Source: JAPLJU01 sp964547985 (GTDB lineage Bacteria > Desulfobacterota > Syntrophia > Syntrophales > UBA2192). Taken from it: a DNA stretch of 6,104 bases. Shown here piece by piece: positions 1-6,080 of the stretch. The notes under the pieces are model-generated. The model did not search any database and had not been told where the DNA came from. It was given only the letters and a program-made list of their open reading frames with translations. The translations under genes and the position numbers were made by a program. Every line of letters begins with the position of its first letter. The stretch's first letter is position 1. Location of the stretch: contig CAZJPV010000081.1 of NCBI GenBank assembly GCA_964547985.1, positions 1 to 6,104 on the forward strand, read 5' to 3'.

Positions 1-61
1 TAAGATAAAAAGCCATCTCTGAACATTTCCCGCTTGCGAGGGGAGGGGGTGTGAGAAGACC

Positions 62-1045
62 ATGCGTTACCTGATATACGGGGTGGGGGCCGTCGGCCTG
101 GGACTTGCCAGCTTCATCACCGAAACCGGGCAACCCGTTGATATTATTACCCGGCAGGAGACTGCCGCGGCCCTCCGTGAAGGGGGGATCATCAGGACGG
201 GCCTTTTCGGCTCCCATGCCACACCCCCCGGGCTTCTGCAGGCCTTTACGCGGATCGAGGATGTCGGCGAGGCCCCCTACACCCATATTCTTTTCTGCAC
301 AAAGTCCTACGACCTTGCCGAAGCGGCGAAGAACGTGGCTTCCCGCCGTGACCTCCTGGAGCGGATCCTCGATGGCCGCCTGTCCGTCGTCCTCACCCAG
401 AACGGCTGGGGAAATGCCGAGACCTGTTCAGCTTTTTTCCCCGATCAGCGGATTTTCAACGCCCGGGTCATCACGGGTTTCATCAAGACCGCCCCAAACC
501 GTGTCGACATCACGGTTCACGCCGATGCCGTCACCATGGGGAGCCTTTTCGGCGCACCCCCGGATTCCCTTGAAACGCTTTGCCGTGCCATCCGTGAGGG
601 CGGGCTGCCATGCCGGGTGACGGTGGAGATCGAGCGAGACCTCTGGGCCAAGATGCTCTATAACTGCGCTCTCAATCCGCTGGGAGCCATCTTCGGCGTC
701 CCCTACGGGGTTCTCGGGGAGTGGGATTACACGCGTTACATCATGGAAGGCATTGTCCGCGAAATCTTCGAGGTCATGGCGGGTGCGGGATATCGCACAC
801 ACTGGGAGCGCCCCGGGGAGTATCTGAAAATATTCTACGAAAAGCTCCTCCCCGCCACGGCAGGACACGAATCCTCCACCCTGCAGGATATCCGACGGCA
901 GAGCCGGACGGAGATCGAAGCCCTCAACGGGGCCGTTGTTCGCCTCGGCGAGGGGCTCGGGGTCTCCGTGCCCGTGAATGCCGTCATCTACAGAATGCTC
1001 AGGTTTCTCGAGGAGAGAAACATGGGCCTGAAGCCTTCGTATTGA
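62..1045 (+). CDS. 2-dehydropantoate 2-reductase family protein (PanE/ApbA-like)
   Basis: Family role: NADPH-dependent cytoplasmic reduction of ketopantoate to pantoate (EC 1.1.1.169) in pantothenate/CoA synthesis. Seen in the 327 residues: an N-terminal Rossmann loop GVGAVG (7-12), LFCTKSYD with Lys81, and QNG at 113-115. The C-terminal helical domain has KMLYNCALNPL, giving Lys197, Asn201 and Asn205, and then SSTLQD and RTEIEALNG, giving Ser272 and Glu284. These correspond to E. coli PanE Lys176, Asn180, Asn184, Ser244 and Glu256, so the catalytic set is intact. The protein is slightly longer than E. coli PanE (303 aa). The ATG at 62 follows a purine-rich stretch (GAGGGGAGGGGG at 38-49, plus GAGAAG at 53-58). 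The gene ends 10 nt before a radical SAM gene. Many genomes carry several PanE paralogues acting on other 2-oxoacids, so the fold and chemistry are secure but pantoate as the substrate is not; I therefore give no symbol. Confidence 0.9.
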   Translation: MRYLIYGVGAVGLGLASFITETGQPVDIITRQETAAALREGGIIRTGLFGSHATPPGLLQAFTRIEDVGEAPYTHILFCTKSYDLAEAAKNVASRRDLLERILDGRLSVVLTQNGWGNAETCSAFFPDQRIFNARVITGFIKTAPNRVDITVHADAVTMGSLFGAPPDSLETLCRAIREGGLPCRVTVEIERDLWAKMLYNCALNPLGAIFGVPYGVLGEWDYTRYIMEGIVREIFEVMAGAGYRTHWERPGEYLKIFYEKLLPATAGHESSTLQDIRRQSRTEIEALNGAVVRLGEGLGVSVPVNAVIYRMLRFLEERNMGLKPSY

Positions 1046-1055
1046 GGGTCCTGCC

Positions 1056-2678
1056 GTGATACTGCTCGTTCATCCTCCCGTTGCAAAGCCCTGTGAGCCA
1101 CCCGCGGGGATCGCGAAGATTGCCGGTTATCTGCGAAAACGCACCGGCATCCGATGTTCCCTTCTCGATGCGAACCTGGCAGGGCTCACATACCGCCTCC
1201 GGAAAGAGGGGACGGCAGCGGACACCTGGACTCAGCGGGCACAACGCAGCCGATCCGCCCACCTGGACACACTCCGGGACTTCCGGGCCTTCAGCCGCTT
1301 TGACCGCTACCGGCGTGCCGTTTATGATCTCAACCGGCTTCTTGCGGTTTCAGACCCTTCGGGTGAACAGGCGCTGAGCCTCGCCAATTTCGTACACCGG
1401 AGACTTTCCCCCCTGCGGAGTGCCGATCTTCTCCGGATGGCCGAGATACCCGAAGAGAACCTGTTTCAAGCCAACCTTCAGTATCTCCTCGATGAGGCGA
1501 TTGACCGGTATCATCCTTCCCACGTGGGGATCTCGCTCAATTATTTAAGCCAGGCCCTCTGCGCTTTCACCATGATCGGTATTGTGAAGAGGCGATATCC
1601 CGGTACCCGAGTGATCCTCGGCGGGGGGCTGGTCACTTCCTGGATGCGAAGGCCGGGGTGGGAAAATCCCTTCGACGGCCTCGTGGATCACATGGTCGAG
1701 GGGCCGGGAGAGGAAAAACTCTGCGCTATCCTGGGTGCGGAAATTGAGCCGGGGGACGCAAATGATTTCTCTCCGCCCGATTATGACGGGTTGCCTTTCG
1801 ATGCCTACCTTTCACCGGGGGGGGTCCTTCCTTACAGCGCCTCGAGCGGCTGCTACTGGGGCCGCTGCCTTTTCTGCCCCGAAAGGGCCGAGGGGAACCC
1901 TTATGTACCCGTCGCCCCGCAGCGGGCCCTTCGCGAGATCAATAGCCTTGTCGCGAAATTCCGGCCGGCCCTCGTGCATCTTCTCGACAATGCGCTCAGC
2001 CCGGCATTTCTTCAGGCCGCAATCGGGAAGCCTCTCCCTGTTCCGTGGTATGGTTTCGTCAGGGTGACGGACCATCTGGCCGACGAGGGTTTCTGTATGC
2101 AGTTGAAGCGCTCAGGCTGCGTGCTTCTTCAGATCGGCCTCGAGTCGGGGGACCAGGCGGTTCTCAATGCCCTCCAGAAAGGTATCGATCTTTCGCTGGC
2201 AAAAAGAGCCCTCCGTTGCCTGAAAAAAGCCGGTATCGCCACCTATGTCTATCTCCTCTTTGGAACGCCGCCGGAAACGCCCGAGGAGGCCAGGAAGACA
2301 CTTCAGTTCGTAGCAGAGATGAAAGAGTACATCAGCTTTCTCAACGTCGCCATCTTCAACATGCCGGCCCATGGGCCGGAAGCGGAAGGTTACAGGACAT
2401 CGCCTTTTTACGAGGGCGATCTTTCTCTCTATATGGATTTCATTCACCCCGCCGGCTGGGACCGCAAATCCGTCCGCTCATTTCTGGACAGGGAATTCAG
2501 GAGGCACCCGGGGATAGCAGCCATCCTGAGGCGCGACCCCCCCTTATTCACCTCCAATCACGCTCCCTTTTTTACATTTCGGGGTACTGCGGCGGCGACG
2601 GGTTCGGCGGGGCAGGACTTTTCTTCGGGTGCGGGGACATCGATTTCACTTGCAAAACGAGTGAAGAACAGGCTATAG
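1056..2678 (+). CDS. B12-binding-like radical SAM protein
   Basis: This 540-residue radical SAM enzyme has an N-terminal domain resembling cobalamin-binding domains: ILLVHPP at 2-8, the PPAGIAKIAGYLRK strand-helix region near 15-28, VGIS at 157-160, RVILGGG at 185-191 and EGPGEE at 215-220. The usual cobalamin His motif (DxHxxG) is not visible, so B12 binding is uncertain. A charged, helical insert of about 100 residues (about 48-147) separates the two halves. The radical SAM core (about 255-430) has the cluster cysteines Cys266, Cys271 and Cys274 spaced CX4CX2C, the LLQIGLESG strand (357-365) typical of SAM binding, and NAL..GI after it. The C-terminus has NHAPFF near 501-506, then a low-complexity tail. 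The GTG start at 1056 is chosen because GAGGG (1044-1048) overlaps the upstream stop at a spacing of 7 nt, implying translational coupling to the PanE-like gene. Substrate and product are unknown; methyltransfer or another radical rearrangement would be a guess. Confidence 0.88.
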   Translation: MILLVHPPVAKPCEPPAGIAKIAGYLRKRTGIRCSLLDANLAGLTYRLRKEGTAADTWTQRAQRSRSAHLDTLRDFRAFSRFDRYRRAVYDLNRLLAVSDPSGEQALSLANFVHRRLSPLRSADLLRMAEIPEENLFQANLQYLLDEAIDRYHPSHVGISLNYLSQALCAFTMIGIVKRRYPGTRVILGGGLVTSWMRRPGWENPFDGLVDHMVEGPGEEKLCAILGAEIEPGDANDFSPPDYDGLPFDAYLSPGGVLPYSASSGCYWGRCLFCPERAEGNPYVPVAPQRALREINSLVAKFRPALVHLLDNALSPAFLQAAIGKPLPVPWYGFVRVTDHLADEGFCMQLKRSGCVLLQIGLESGDQAVLNALQKGIDLSLAKRALRCLKKAGIATYVYLLFGTPPETPEEARKTLQFVAEMKEYISFLNVAIFNMPAHGPEAEGYRTSPFYEGDLSLYMDFIHPAGWDRKSVRSFLDREFRRHPGIAAILRRDPPLFTSNHAPFFTFRGTAAATGSAGQDFSSGAGTSISLAKRVKNRL

Positions 2679-2963
2679 GATGCCGAAATACCTTGTGAAT
2701 CGGCCCTGAAAAAATATCCGTCGGTTTCCTCTTTAGGCTCAATTCTTGCTCATATCATCTCTGAGGTACAAGAAGTATAATCGGTTGAAACCACCGGCTT
2801 TTTGGGGAAATTTTTCAAGGCTTGTAACCATTCTGTCGATATATGAAATTGCTTTATGAAAGGCCGACGAGGTGGGCGCAACCGACCTCAAAGAGTCCGA
2901 TGAACATTTGATCTTTCATAAGCCTGCGGGGCTGATGACGGCTTAGGGTTTTGGAGAGATAAC
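2679..2963. other. Non-coding gap between radical SAM and kinase genes
   Basis: This 285-nt spacer is AT-richer than the flanking genes and holds no convincing ORF. It contains a perfect TATAAT hexamer at 2776-2781 with no acceptable -35 element at 16-18 nt, a weak hairpin plus T-run (2781-2803), and a 9-bp inverted repeat, TTATGAAAG at 2854-2862 against CTTTCATAA at 2913-2921. The kinase ribosome binding site GGAGAG (2953-2958) closes the region. The kinase promoter must lie here if the kinase is not read through from upstream, but I cannot place it securely. Confidence 0.6.
2781..2803 (+). terminator. Weak candidate terminator after radical SAM gene
   Basis: TCGGT (2781-2785) can pair with ACCGG (2793-2797), including one T-G wobble, across a 7-nt loop, and TTTTT follows at 2799-2803. 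The stem is only five pairs and lies about 100 nt beyond the radical SAM stop, so this is a marginal candidate. It is listed because nothing better lies between the two genes. Confidence 0.22.
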
Positions 2964-4451
2964 ATGCAGGAAAACATGAATGTTCGGGAACAGATCGAAC
3001 AAAACGGGTTGATCATCATCGCCGTCGCCATGGCCCTCATCTACTGGTGGTTTGATTCCATGGTGACGGACCAGGTGCTCATTCGAGTGCTCGTGGTCTG
3101 CCTTATTTTCGTCTACGGCATCTTCACCCAGTACCTCATCAACTCCAGAAAGCTTGCTGAAACGGAGCTGCAGAGGGCCCACGACGAACTCGAGCGGCGT
3201 GTCAAGCAGCGCACCGCCGAGCTGATCCTGGCCAACGAAGAGCTGAAACGCGAGGTCCGGGAGCGCAAGCAGGCGGAGGAAGAGAAGAAGAAACTGGAAG
3301 ACCAGCTCCTTCATGCCCAGAAGATGGAAGCCCTCGGGACCCTGGCGGGCGGCATTGCCCACGACTTCAACAACCTCCTTCAGGCCATCTCCGGCTATAC
3401 GCAGCTCCTCCTGATGAAAAAGGACCAGACCGATGCCGATTACGATAAGCTGGAAGTGATTCACGGGACGGCCCAGCGGGCGAGCGAACTGACCCGACAG
3501 CTCCTCATCTTCGGTCGCAAGGTAGAAACGAAACTGAAGCCCCTCGATCTCAACCACGAGGTACAGCAGGTCGCGCGGATTCTGGAACGGACCATTCCTA
3601 AGATGGTTACCATCAAGATGAAACTTGCCGAAAACCTCAAGGTCATCAGCGGTGATGCCGGCCAGCTCGAGCAAATCCTGATGAACCTCGGGGTAAATGC
3701 CCGTGATGCCATGCTCGAAGGTGGGTCCCTGTCCTTCCAGACGGAGAATGTCACTCTGGCCAAAGGTTACTACACGGCGCTTCTCGGCGCGCCACCCGGG
3801 GATTATGTCCAGCTCACGGTGTCTGACTCCGGCGTGGGAATGGACAAAGAAACCCTCAAACACATCTTTGAACCCTTTTACACCACCAAGGAAGCCGGGA
3901 AAGGAACGGGCCTCGGGCTCGCCATCGTCTACGGCATCGTGAAGAGCCATAACGGCTTTGTCCGCTGCACCAGCGAGAAGGGCGGCGGGACGACCTTCAA
4001 GATCTATTTCCCCACCTTCAGGGCCGAAGGCGTTGATGTTGTTGCCGAGGCCAAAAGAGAGTCTGTCATGCCCCGGGGAGCGGAAACCATCATGCTCGTC
4101 GATGATGAGAGGGCCGTTCTCGATATCGGCAAGGAGCTCCTGACGCAGTATGGATACCGGGTGCTCACGGCCGACGGCGGTGAGAAGGCGGTGGAGATAT
4201 ACGTCCAGAACAAGAGCGGGATCAAGCTCGTCATTCTGGATCTCATCATGCCGGGGATGGGTGGAACGAAGTGCTACAAGGAGCTTCGCAGGATCAATCC
4301 CGATCTCAAGGTGATCATCTCGAGCGGCGCCGCTTCCGAAGAACAGGTGAAGGAGACCTTCGAGATACCGCCATCCGGGTTCATCAACAAGCCCTACCAG
4401 TTCAAGGACATGCTGACGAAGGTGCGGGAGGTCCTCGACTACCGCAATTAA
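2964..4451 (+). CDS. Hybrid sensor histidine kinase with C-terminal receiver
   Basis: This is a 495-residue inner-membrane two-component kinase. Order of parts: two membrane segments (about 14-30 and 38-58) joined by a loop of only about seven residues; a charged coiled coil (about 64-120); the HisKA domain with H-box IAHDFNN and phospho-acceptor His133; and the HATPase domain with N-box NLGVNARDA (Asn245), G1 DSGVGMD (288-294), F-box IFEPFYTTK (301-309) and G2 GKGTGLGLA (312-320). A receiver domain follows, with Asp380/Asp381, phospho-acceptor Asp426 in ILDLIMP, Ser454 and Lys476 in NKP. All catalytic residues are present. There is no PAS, GAF, Cache or HAMP domain, so the signal is probably sensed through the membrane segments or a partner. 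The ATG at 2964 is supported by GGAGAG at 2953-2958; an in-frame Met at residue 5 is less well spaced. There is no output domain and no response regulator or Hpt gene nearby, so the partner is unknown. Confidence 0.93.
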   Translation: MQENMNVREQIEQNGLIIIAVAMALIYWWFDSMVTDQVLIRVLVVCLIFVYGIFTQYLINSRKLAETELQRAHDELERRVKQRTAELILANEELKREVRERKQAEEEKKKLEDQLLHAQKMEALGTLAGGIAHDFNNLLQAISGYTQLLLMKKDQTDADYDKLEVIHGTAQRASELTRQLLIFGRKVETKLKPLDLNHEVQQVARILERTIPKMVTIKMKLAENLKVISGDAGQLEQILMNLGVNARDAMLEGGSLSFQTENVTLAKGYYTALLGAPPGDYVQLTVSDSGVGMDKETLKHIFEPFYTTKEAGKGTGLGLAIVYGIVKSHNGFVRCTSEKGGGTTFKIYFPTFRAEGVDVVAEAKRESVMPRGAETIMLVDDERAVLDIGKELLTQYGYRVLTADGGEKAVEIYVQNKSGIKLVILDLIMPGMGGTKCYKELRRINPDLKVIISSGAASEEQVKETFEIPPSGFINKPYQFKDMLTKVREVLDYRN

Positions 4452-4489
4452 CCCGCGCTGACGATCGCTGTGAAAGACTCGCACCCTGC

Positions 4490-4508
4490 GGGCCTCCTGC
4501 CCTTTTTT
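4490..4508 (+). terminator. Weak candidate terminator after kinase gene
   Basis: GGGC (4490-4493) and GCCC (4499-4502) form a 4-bp GC stem with a CTCCT loop, directly followed by six T residues (4503-4508). The position, about 40 nt after the kinase stop and ahead of the hydrolase ribosome binding site, is right for an intrinsic terminator, but the stem is short. Partial read-through into the hydrolase gene is likely. Confidence 0.33.
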
Positions 4509-4543
4509 ATCCGGGATGAAGATCATGACAATGGGCCCGCCGC

Positions 4544-4550
4544 AGAGGAG
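4544..4550 (+). promoter_or_regulatory. Ribosome binding site that sets the hydrolase start
   Basis: AGAGGAG lies 10 nt upstream of the ATG at 4561. The in-frame ATGs further upstream at 4516, 4525 and 4531 have no comparable purine-rich site in front of them. This favours initiation at 4561, which also puts the hydrophobic anchor at the very N-terminus of the protein. Confidence 0.65.
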
Positions 4551-4560
4551 ACCAAAGCAC

Positions 4561-5373
4561 ATGCTCTGGTCCATCATCATCGTTCCCCTTTCCCTTTACC
4601 TGGCCTTCACGGCTGCCGTATGGGTTCTGCAGCCCAAACTCCTTTACTTTCCCGAGCGCAGTCACGATGCCACGCCCGAGGAAATCGGCCTTCCCTATGA
4701 GTCCGTCTTTTTCAAGACGGCCGACGGCGTGAAGATCCACGGCTGGTTCATCCCCTCGGAGCGGTCCAGGGGGACCGTCCTGTTCTGTCACGGAAACGCC
4801 GGCAACATCTCCCACCGGCTCTTTTTCATCGATCTGCTGCATCGTATGGGGATGAGCACCCTGATCTTCGACTATCGGGGCTACGGCTGGAGTGAAGGAA
4901 AGCCCTCGGAGGAAGGAACCTATCGGGATGCGGAGGCGGCCTGGGAATATCTGGTATCGGAGAAGAATTTCAAGCCCGGGGAGATCGTGATCCTCGGTCG
5001 GTCCATCGGCGGTTCCATCGCGGCGAGGACCGCCCGCGATCGCAGACCGGCCGCGCTCATCGTTGAATCAGCCTTCACATCCGTCCAAGACATCGGCGCC
5101 GAGGTTTATCCCTTCCTCCCCGTCCGGTGGCTCTCGAGATATGACTACAACGCCCTCGAATTCCTGAAAGGGGTTTCATGTCCCGTCCTCGTCATTCACA
5201 GCCCGCAAGACGATATTATCCCCATTCACCACGGTAAAAGCCTTTACGAGGCGGCCAACCCCCCCAAGGAGTTTCTGGAGATCAAAGGAAGCCACAACGA
5301 CGGGGCCGTCATTTCCGGAAGGCTATACACGGACGGCATCGACTCATTCATCGCCCGTTACGTGAAGCCCTGA
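4561..5373 (+). CDS. Membrane-anchored alpha/beta hydrolase (BEM46/ABHD13-like)
   Basis: This serine hydrolase has 270 residues from the chosen start (285 if the ATG at 4516 is used). An N-terminal hydrophobic helix (about 3-23) with no obvious signal-peptidase site suggests a membrane anchor. The alpha/beta fold shows the oxyanion-region motif HGNAGN (77-82), the FDYRGYGWSEG segment (103-113) typical of the BEM46/ABHD13 group, and the nucleophile elbow GRSIGG with Ser148. The acid Asp217 sits in HSPQDDIIP, and His245 lies in GSHND. The triad is therefore complete, and the length fits the family. Such proteins are usually assigned esterase, acylhydrolase or thioesterase activity, but the true substrate is generally unknown and cannot be read here. 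The gene follows the kinase on the same strand with a 109-nt gap holding only a weak terminator, so it could be partly co-transcribed with it. Two terminator-like hairpins follow. Confidence 0.9.
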   Translation: MLWSIIIVPLSLYLAFTAAVWVLQPKLLYFPERSHDATPEEIGLPYESVFFKTADGVKIHGWFIPSERSRGTVLFCHGNAGNISHRLFFIDLLHRMGMSTLIFDYRGYGWSEGKPSEEGTYRDAEAAWEYLVSEKNFKPGEIVILGRSIGGSIAARTARDRRPAALIVESAFTSVQDIGAEVYPFLPVRWLSRYDYNALEFLKGVSCPVLVIHSPQDDIIPIHHGKSLYEAANPPKEFLEIKGSHNDGAVISGRLYTDGIDSFIARYVKP

Positions 5374-5412
5374 GAGGTTCCCTCTGCGGGTGAGGGGGCA
5401 TATTTTGCTTTT

Positions 5413-5442
5413 CCGGGGCAGAAAATGCCCCTGGGGGTTTTT
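5413..5442 (+). terminator. Intrinsic terminator candidate after hydrolase gene
   Basis: GGGGCA (5415-5420) pairs perfectly with TGCCCC (5426-5431) around a GAAAA loop. Two further C-G pairs (5413-5414 with 5433-5434) form if T5432 bulges out. A TTTTT run lies at 5438-5442. A smaller hairpin just upstream (CCCTC 5380-5384 with GAGGG 5392-5396) begins about 7 nt after the hydrolase stop codon. Confidence 0.6.
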
Positions 5443-5460
5443 CTGACATTTGTCCCCGAG

Positions 5461-5483
5461 ACGTCATTTTGTTGACGTTTTTT
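5461..5483 (+). terminator. Second intrinsic terminator candidate
   Basis: ACGTCA (5461-5466) and TGACGT (5473-5478) form a perfect 6-bp stem with a TTTTGT loop. The T-run at 5478-5483 begins at the last stem base. A neighbouring A-T pair and two G-T pairs could lengthen the stem. It is less GC-rich than the preceding hairpin but has a better-placed T-run. Because ACGTCA/TGACGT is also a symmetric dyad, a protein-binding operator is an alternative reading. Confidence 0.55.
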
Positions 5484-5580
5484 ATCTTTGACTCCCCTGC
5501 AGCACCTGTCCGGGTGTAAACTGTCAAAAATCATTGAATTTCCACCTCTTTTATGACCGGTGAAGCCGGGTGTCGTGATA

Positions 5581-5597
5581 TTGGCATGAATTCTGTA
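5581..5597 (+). promoter_or_regulatory. Sigma-54-like promoter upstream of PilZ gene
   Basis: TTGGCATG-N4-CTGTA matches the sigma-54 (RpoN) -24/-12 pattern TTGGCACG-N4-TTGCA at 10 of 13 defined positions with correct spacing. It keeps the -24 GG but has T in place of the C of the -12 GC. The implied transcription start is near 5608, about 55 nt before the PilZ start codon. The TTGGCA hexamer could instead serve as a sigma-70 -35 box, but the downstream TATATT or TATACG hexamers are too close (9 or 15 nt). No activator binding site was recognised. Confidence 0.4.
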
Positions 5598-5662
5598 TAT
5601 TTATACGGCAAAACGCCCGTAGTGCCTTTTTTCCAGGGTTTGGATGTCTTGAGGAGGTAAAA

Positions 5663-6043
5663 ATGATGAAAAGGACAGCCAACCAGAATTCAGACACCTT
5701 CGATCTGATTTACGAAAGACGCAGGCTCGAGAGGTTCAGTCTCGAGGTTCCAGCCCGAATTGAGATTCTGGCCCGGGAGGAACACGGTGAGGAAGTTGTC
5801 GAGCTGAACACGAAGGATGTATCAGCCGGTGGCGCCTATTTCCGGACGAAGAAGGCGCTCCCCGAGGGCACGCGGGTAAGGATCGATATCATTCTTCCCC
5901 TGGACCGCCTGCGCAGATTGAAGGACGCCTGCAAGGGGCTCATCAAGGTTACGGGGACCGTTCTTCGATCTGAACCGACAGGAATGGCCGTTTGCTTTGA
6001 CGAGGGATACCTGATCACACCCTTTGGCGAGCGCCTCAGCTGA
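5663..6043 (+). CDS. PilZ-domain protein, predicted c-di-GMP receptor
   Basis: This 126-residue single-domain cytoplasmic protein carries both halves of the PilZ cyclic-di-GMP signature. They are RXXXR at Arg20-Arg24 (RRLER) and the D/NxSxxG motif DVSAGG with Asp52, Ser54 and Gly57, followed by the AYFRT strand. Later strands match the PilZ barrel: GTRVRIDIILP (69-79), VTGTVLR (96-102) and GMAVCF (107-112). Ligand-binding residues are complete, so binding is expected. The ATG at 5663 lies 5 nt after a strong GAGGAGG (5651-5657); the next ATG at 5666, one codon later, is equally possible. The gene stands alone between terminators, possibly under a sigma-54-type promoter. No diguanylate cyclase, phosphodiesterase, flagellar, pilus or polysaccharide gene is in view, so the process it controls is unknown. 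Confidence 0.9.
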   Translation: MMKRTANQNSDTFDLIYERRRLERFSLEVPARIEILAREEHGEEVVELNTKDVSAGGAYFRTKKALPEGTRVRIDIILPLDRLRRLKDACKGLIKVTGTVLRSEPTGMAVCFDEGYLITPFGERLS

Positions 6044-6080
6044 AGATCGACTTAAGAGTGCAATCGGAAGTAAAAAAAGG

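Noticed and set aside
428..868. A minus-strand open frame of 146 codons inside the PanE-like gene.
   Set aside because: It lies wholly within a gene with all catalytic residues intact, and has no recognisable motif of its own.
2645..2665. TTCACT/AGTGAA inverted repeat at the end of the radical SAM gene as a terminator or attachment site.
   Set aside because: It is within the coding sequence, has no T-run after it, and there is no integrase, tRNA gene or matching repeat nearby.
2045..2698. A + strand open frame of 217 codons overlapping the second half of the radical SAM gene.
   Set aside because: It is out of frame with a gene whose motifs are clear on both sides, and its product is Arg/Gly/Pro-rich with no recognisable domain, typical of a GC-driven shadow frame.
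2776..2781. A perfect TATAAT hexamer as the -10 box of a kinase promoter.
   Set aside because: No -35-like hexamer lies 16-18 nt upstream; the nearest TTGCTC is 24 nt away and there is no extended -10. A lone hexamer in AT-rich spacer DNA is too weak to call.
4516..4560. ATG at 4516 as the start of the hydrolase, adding 15 residues.
   Set aside because: It has no ribosome binding site and would put a charged Arg/Lys stretch ahead of the membrane anchor, whereas the ATG at 4561 has AGAGGAG 10 nt upstream. It is not excluded outright.
2943..4580. A long open frame on the minus strand (545 codons) covering the whole kinase gene.
   Set aside because: Its codons are the exact reverse complements of the kinase codons, so it stays open simply because the kinase avoids TTA, CTA and TCA codons, as expected in a GC-biased genome. 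Its translation shows no recognisable domain, while the + strand protein has every kinase and receiver motif.
5510..5573. Direct repeat of CCGGGTGT (5510-5517 and 5566-5573).
   Set aside because: One 8-base repeat is about what chance would give in a spacer of this length, and no third copy or flanking similarity is present.
5374..5662. A c-di-GMP riboswitch in front of the PilZ gene.
   Set aside because: I looked for the conserved GEMM-type core and its paired stems and did not see them; only short terminator-like hairpins are present.
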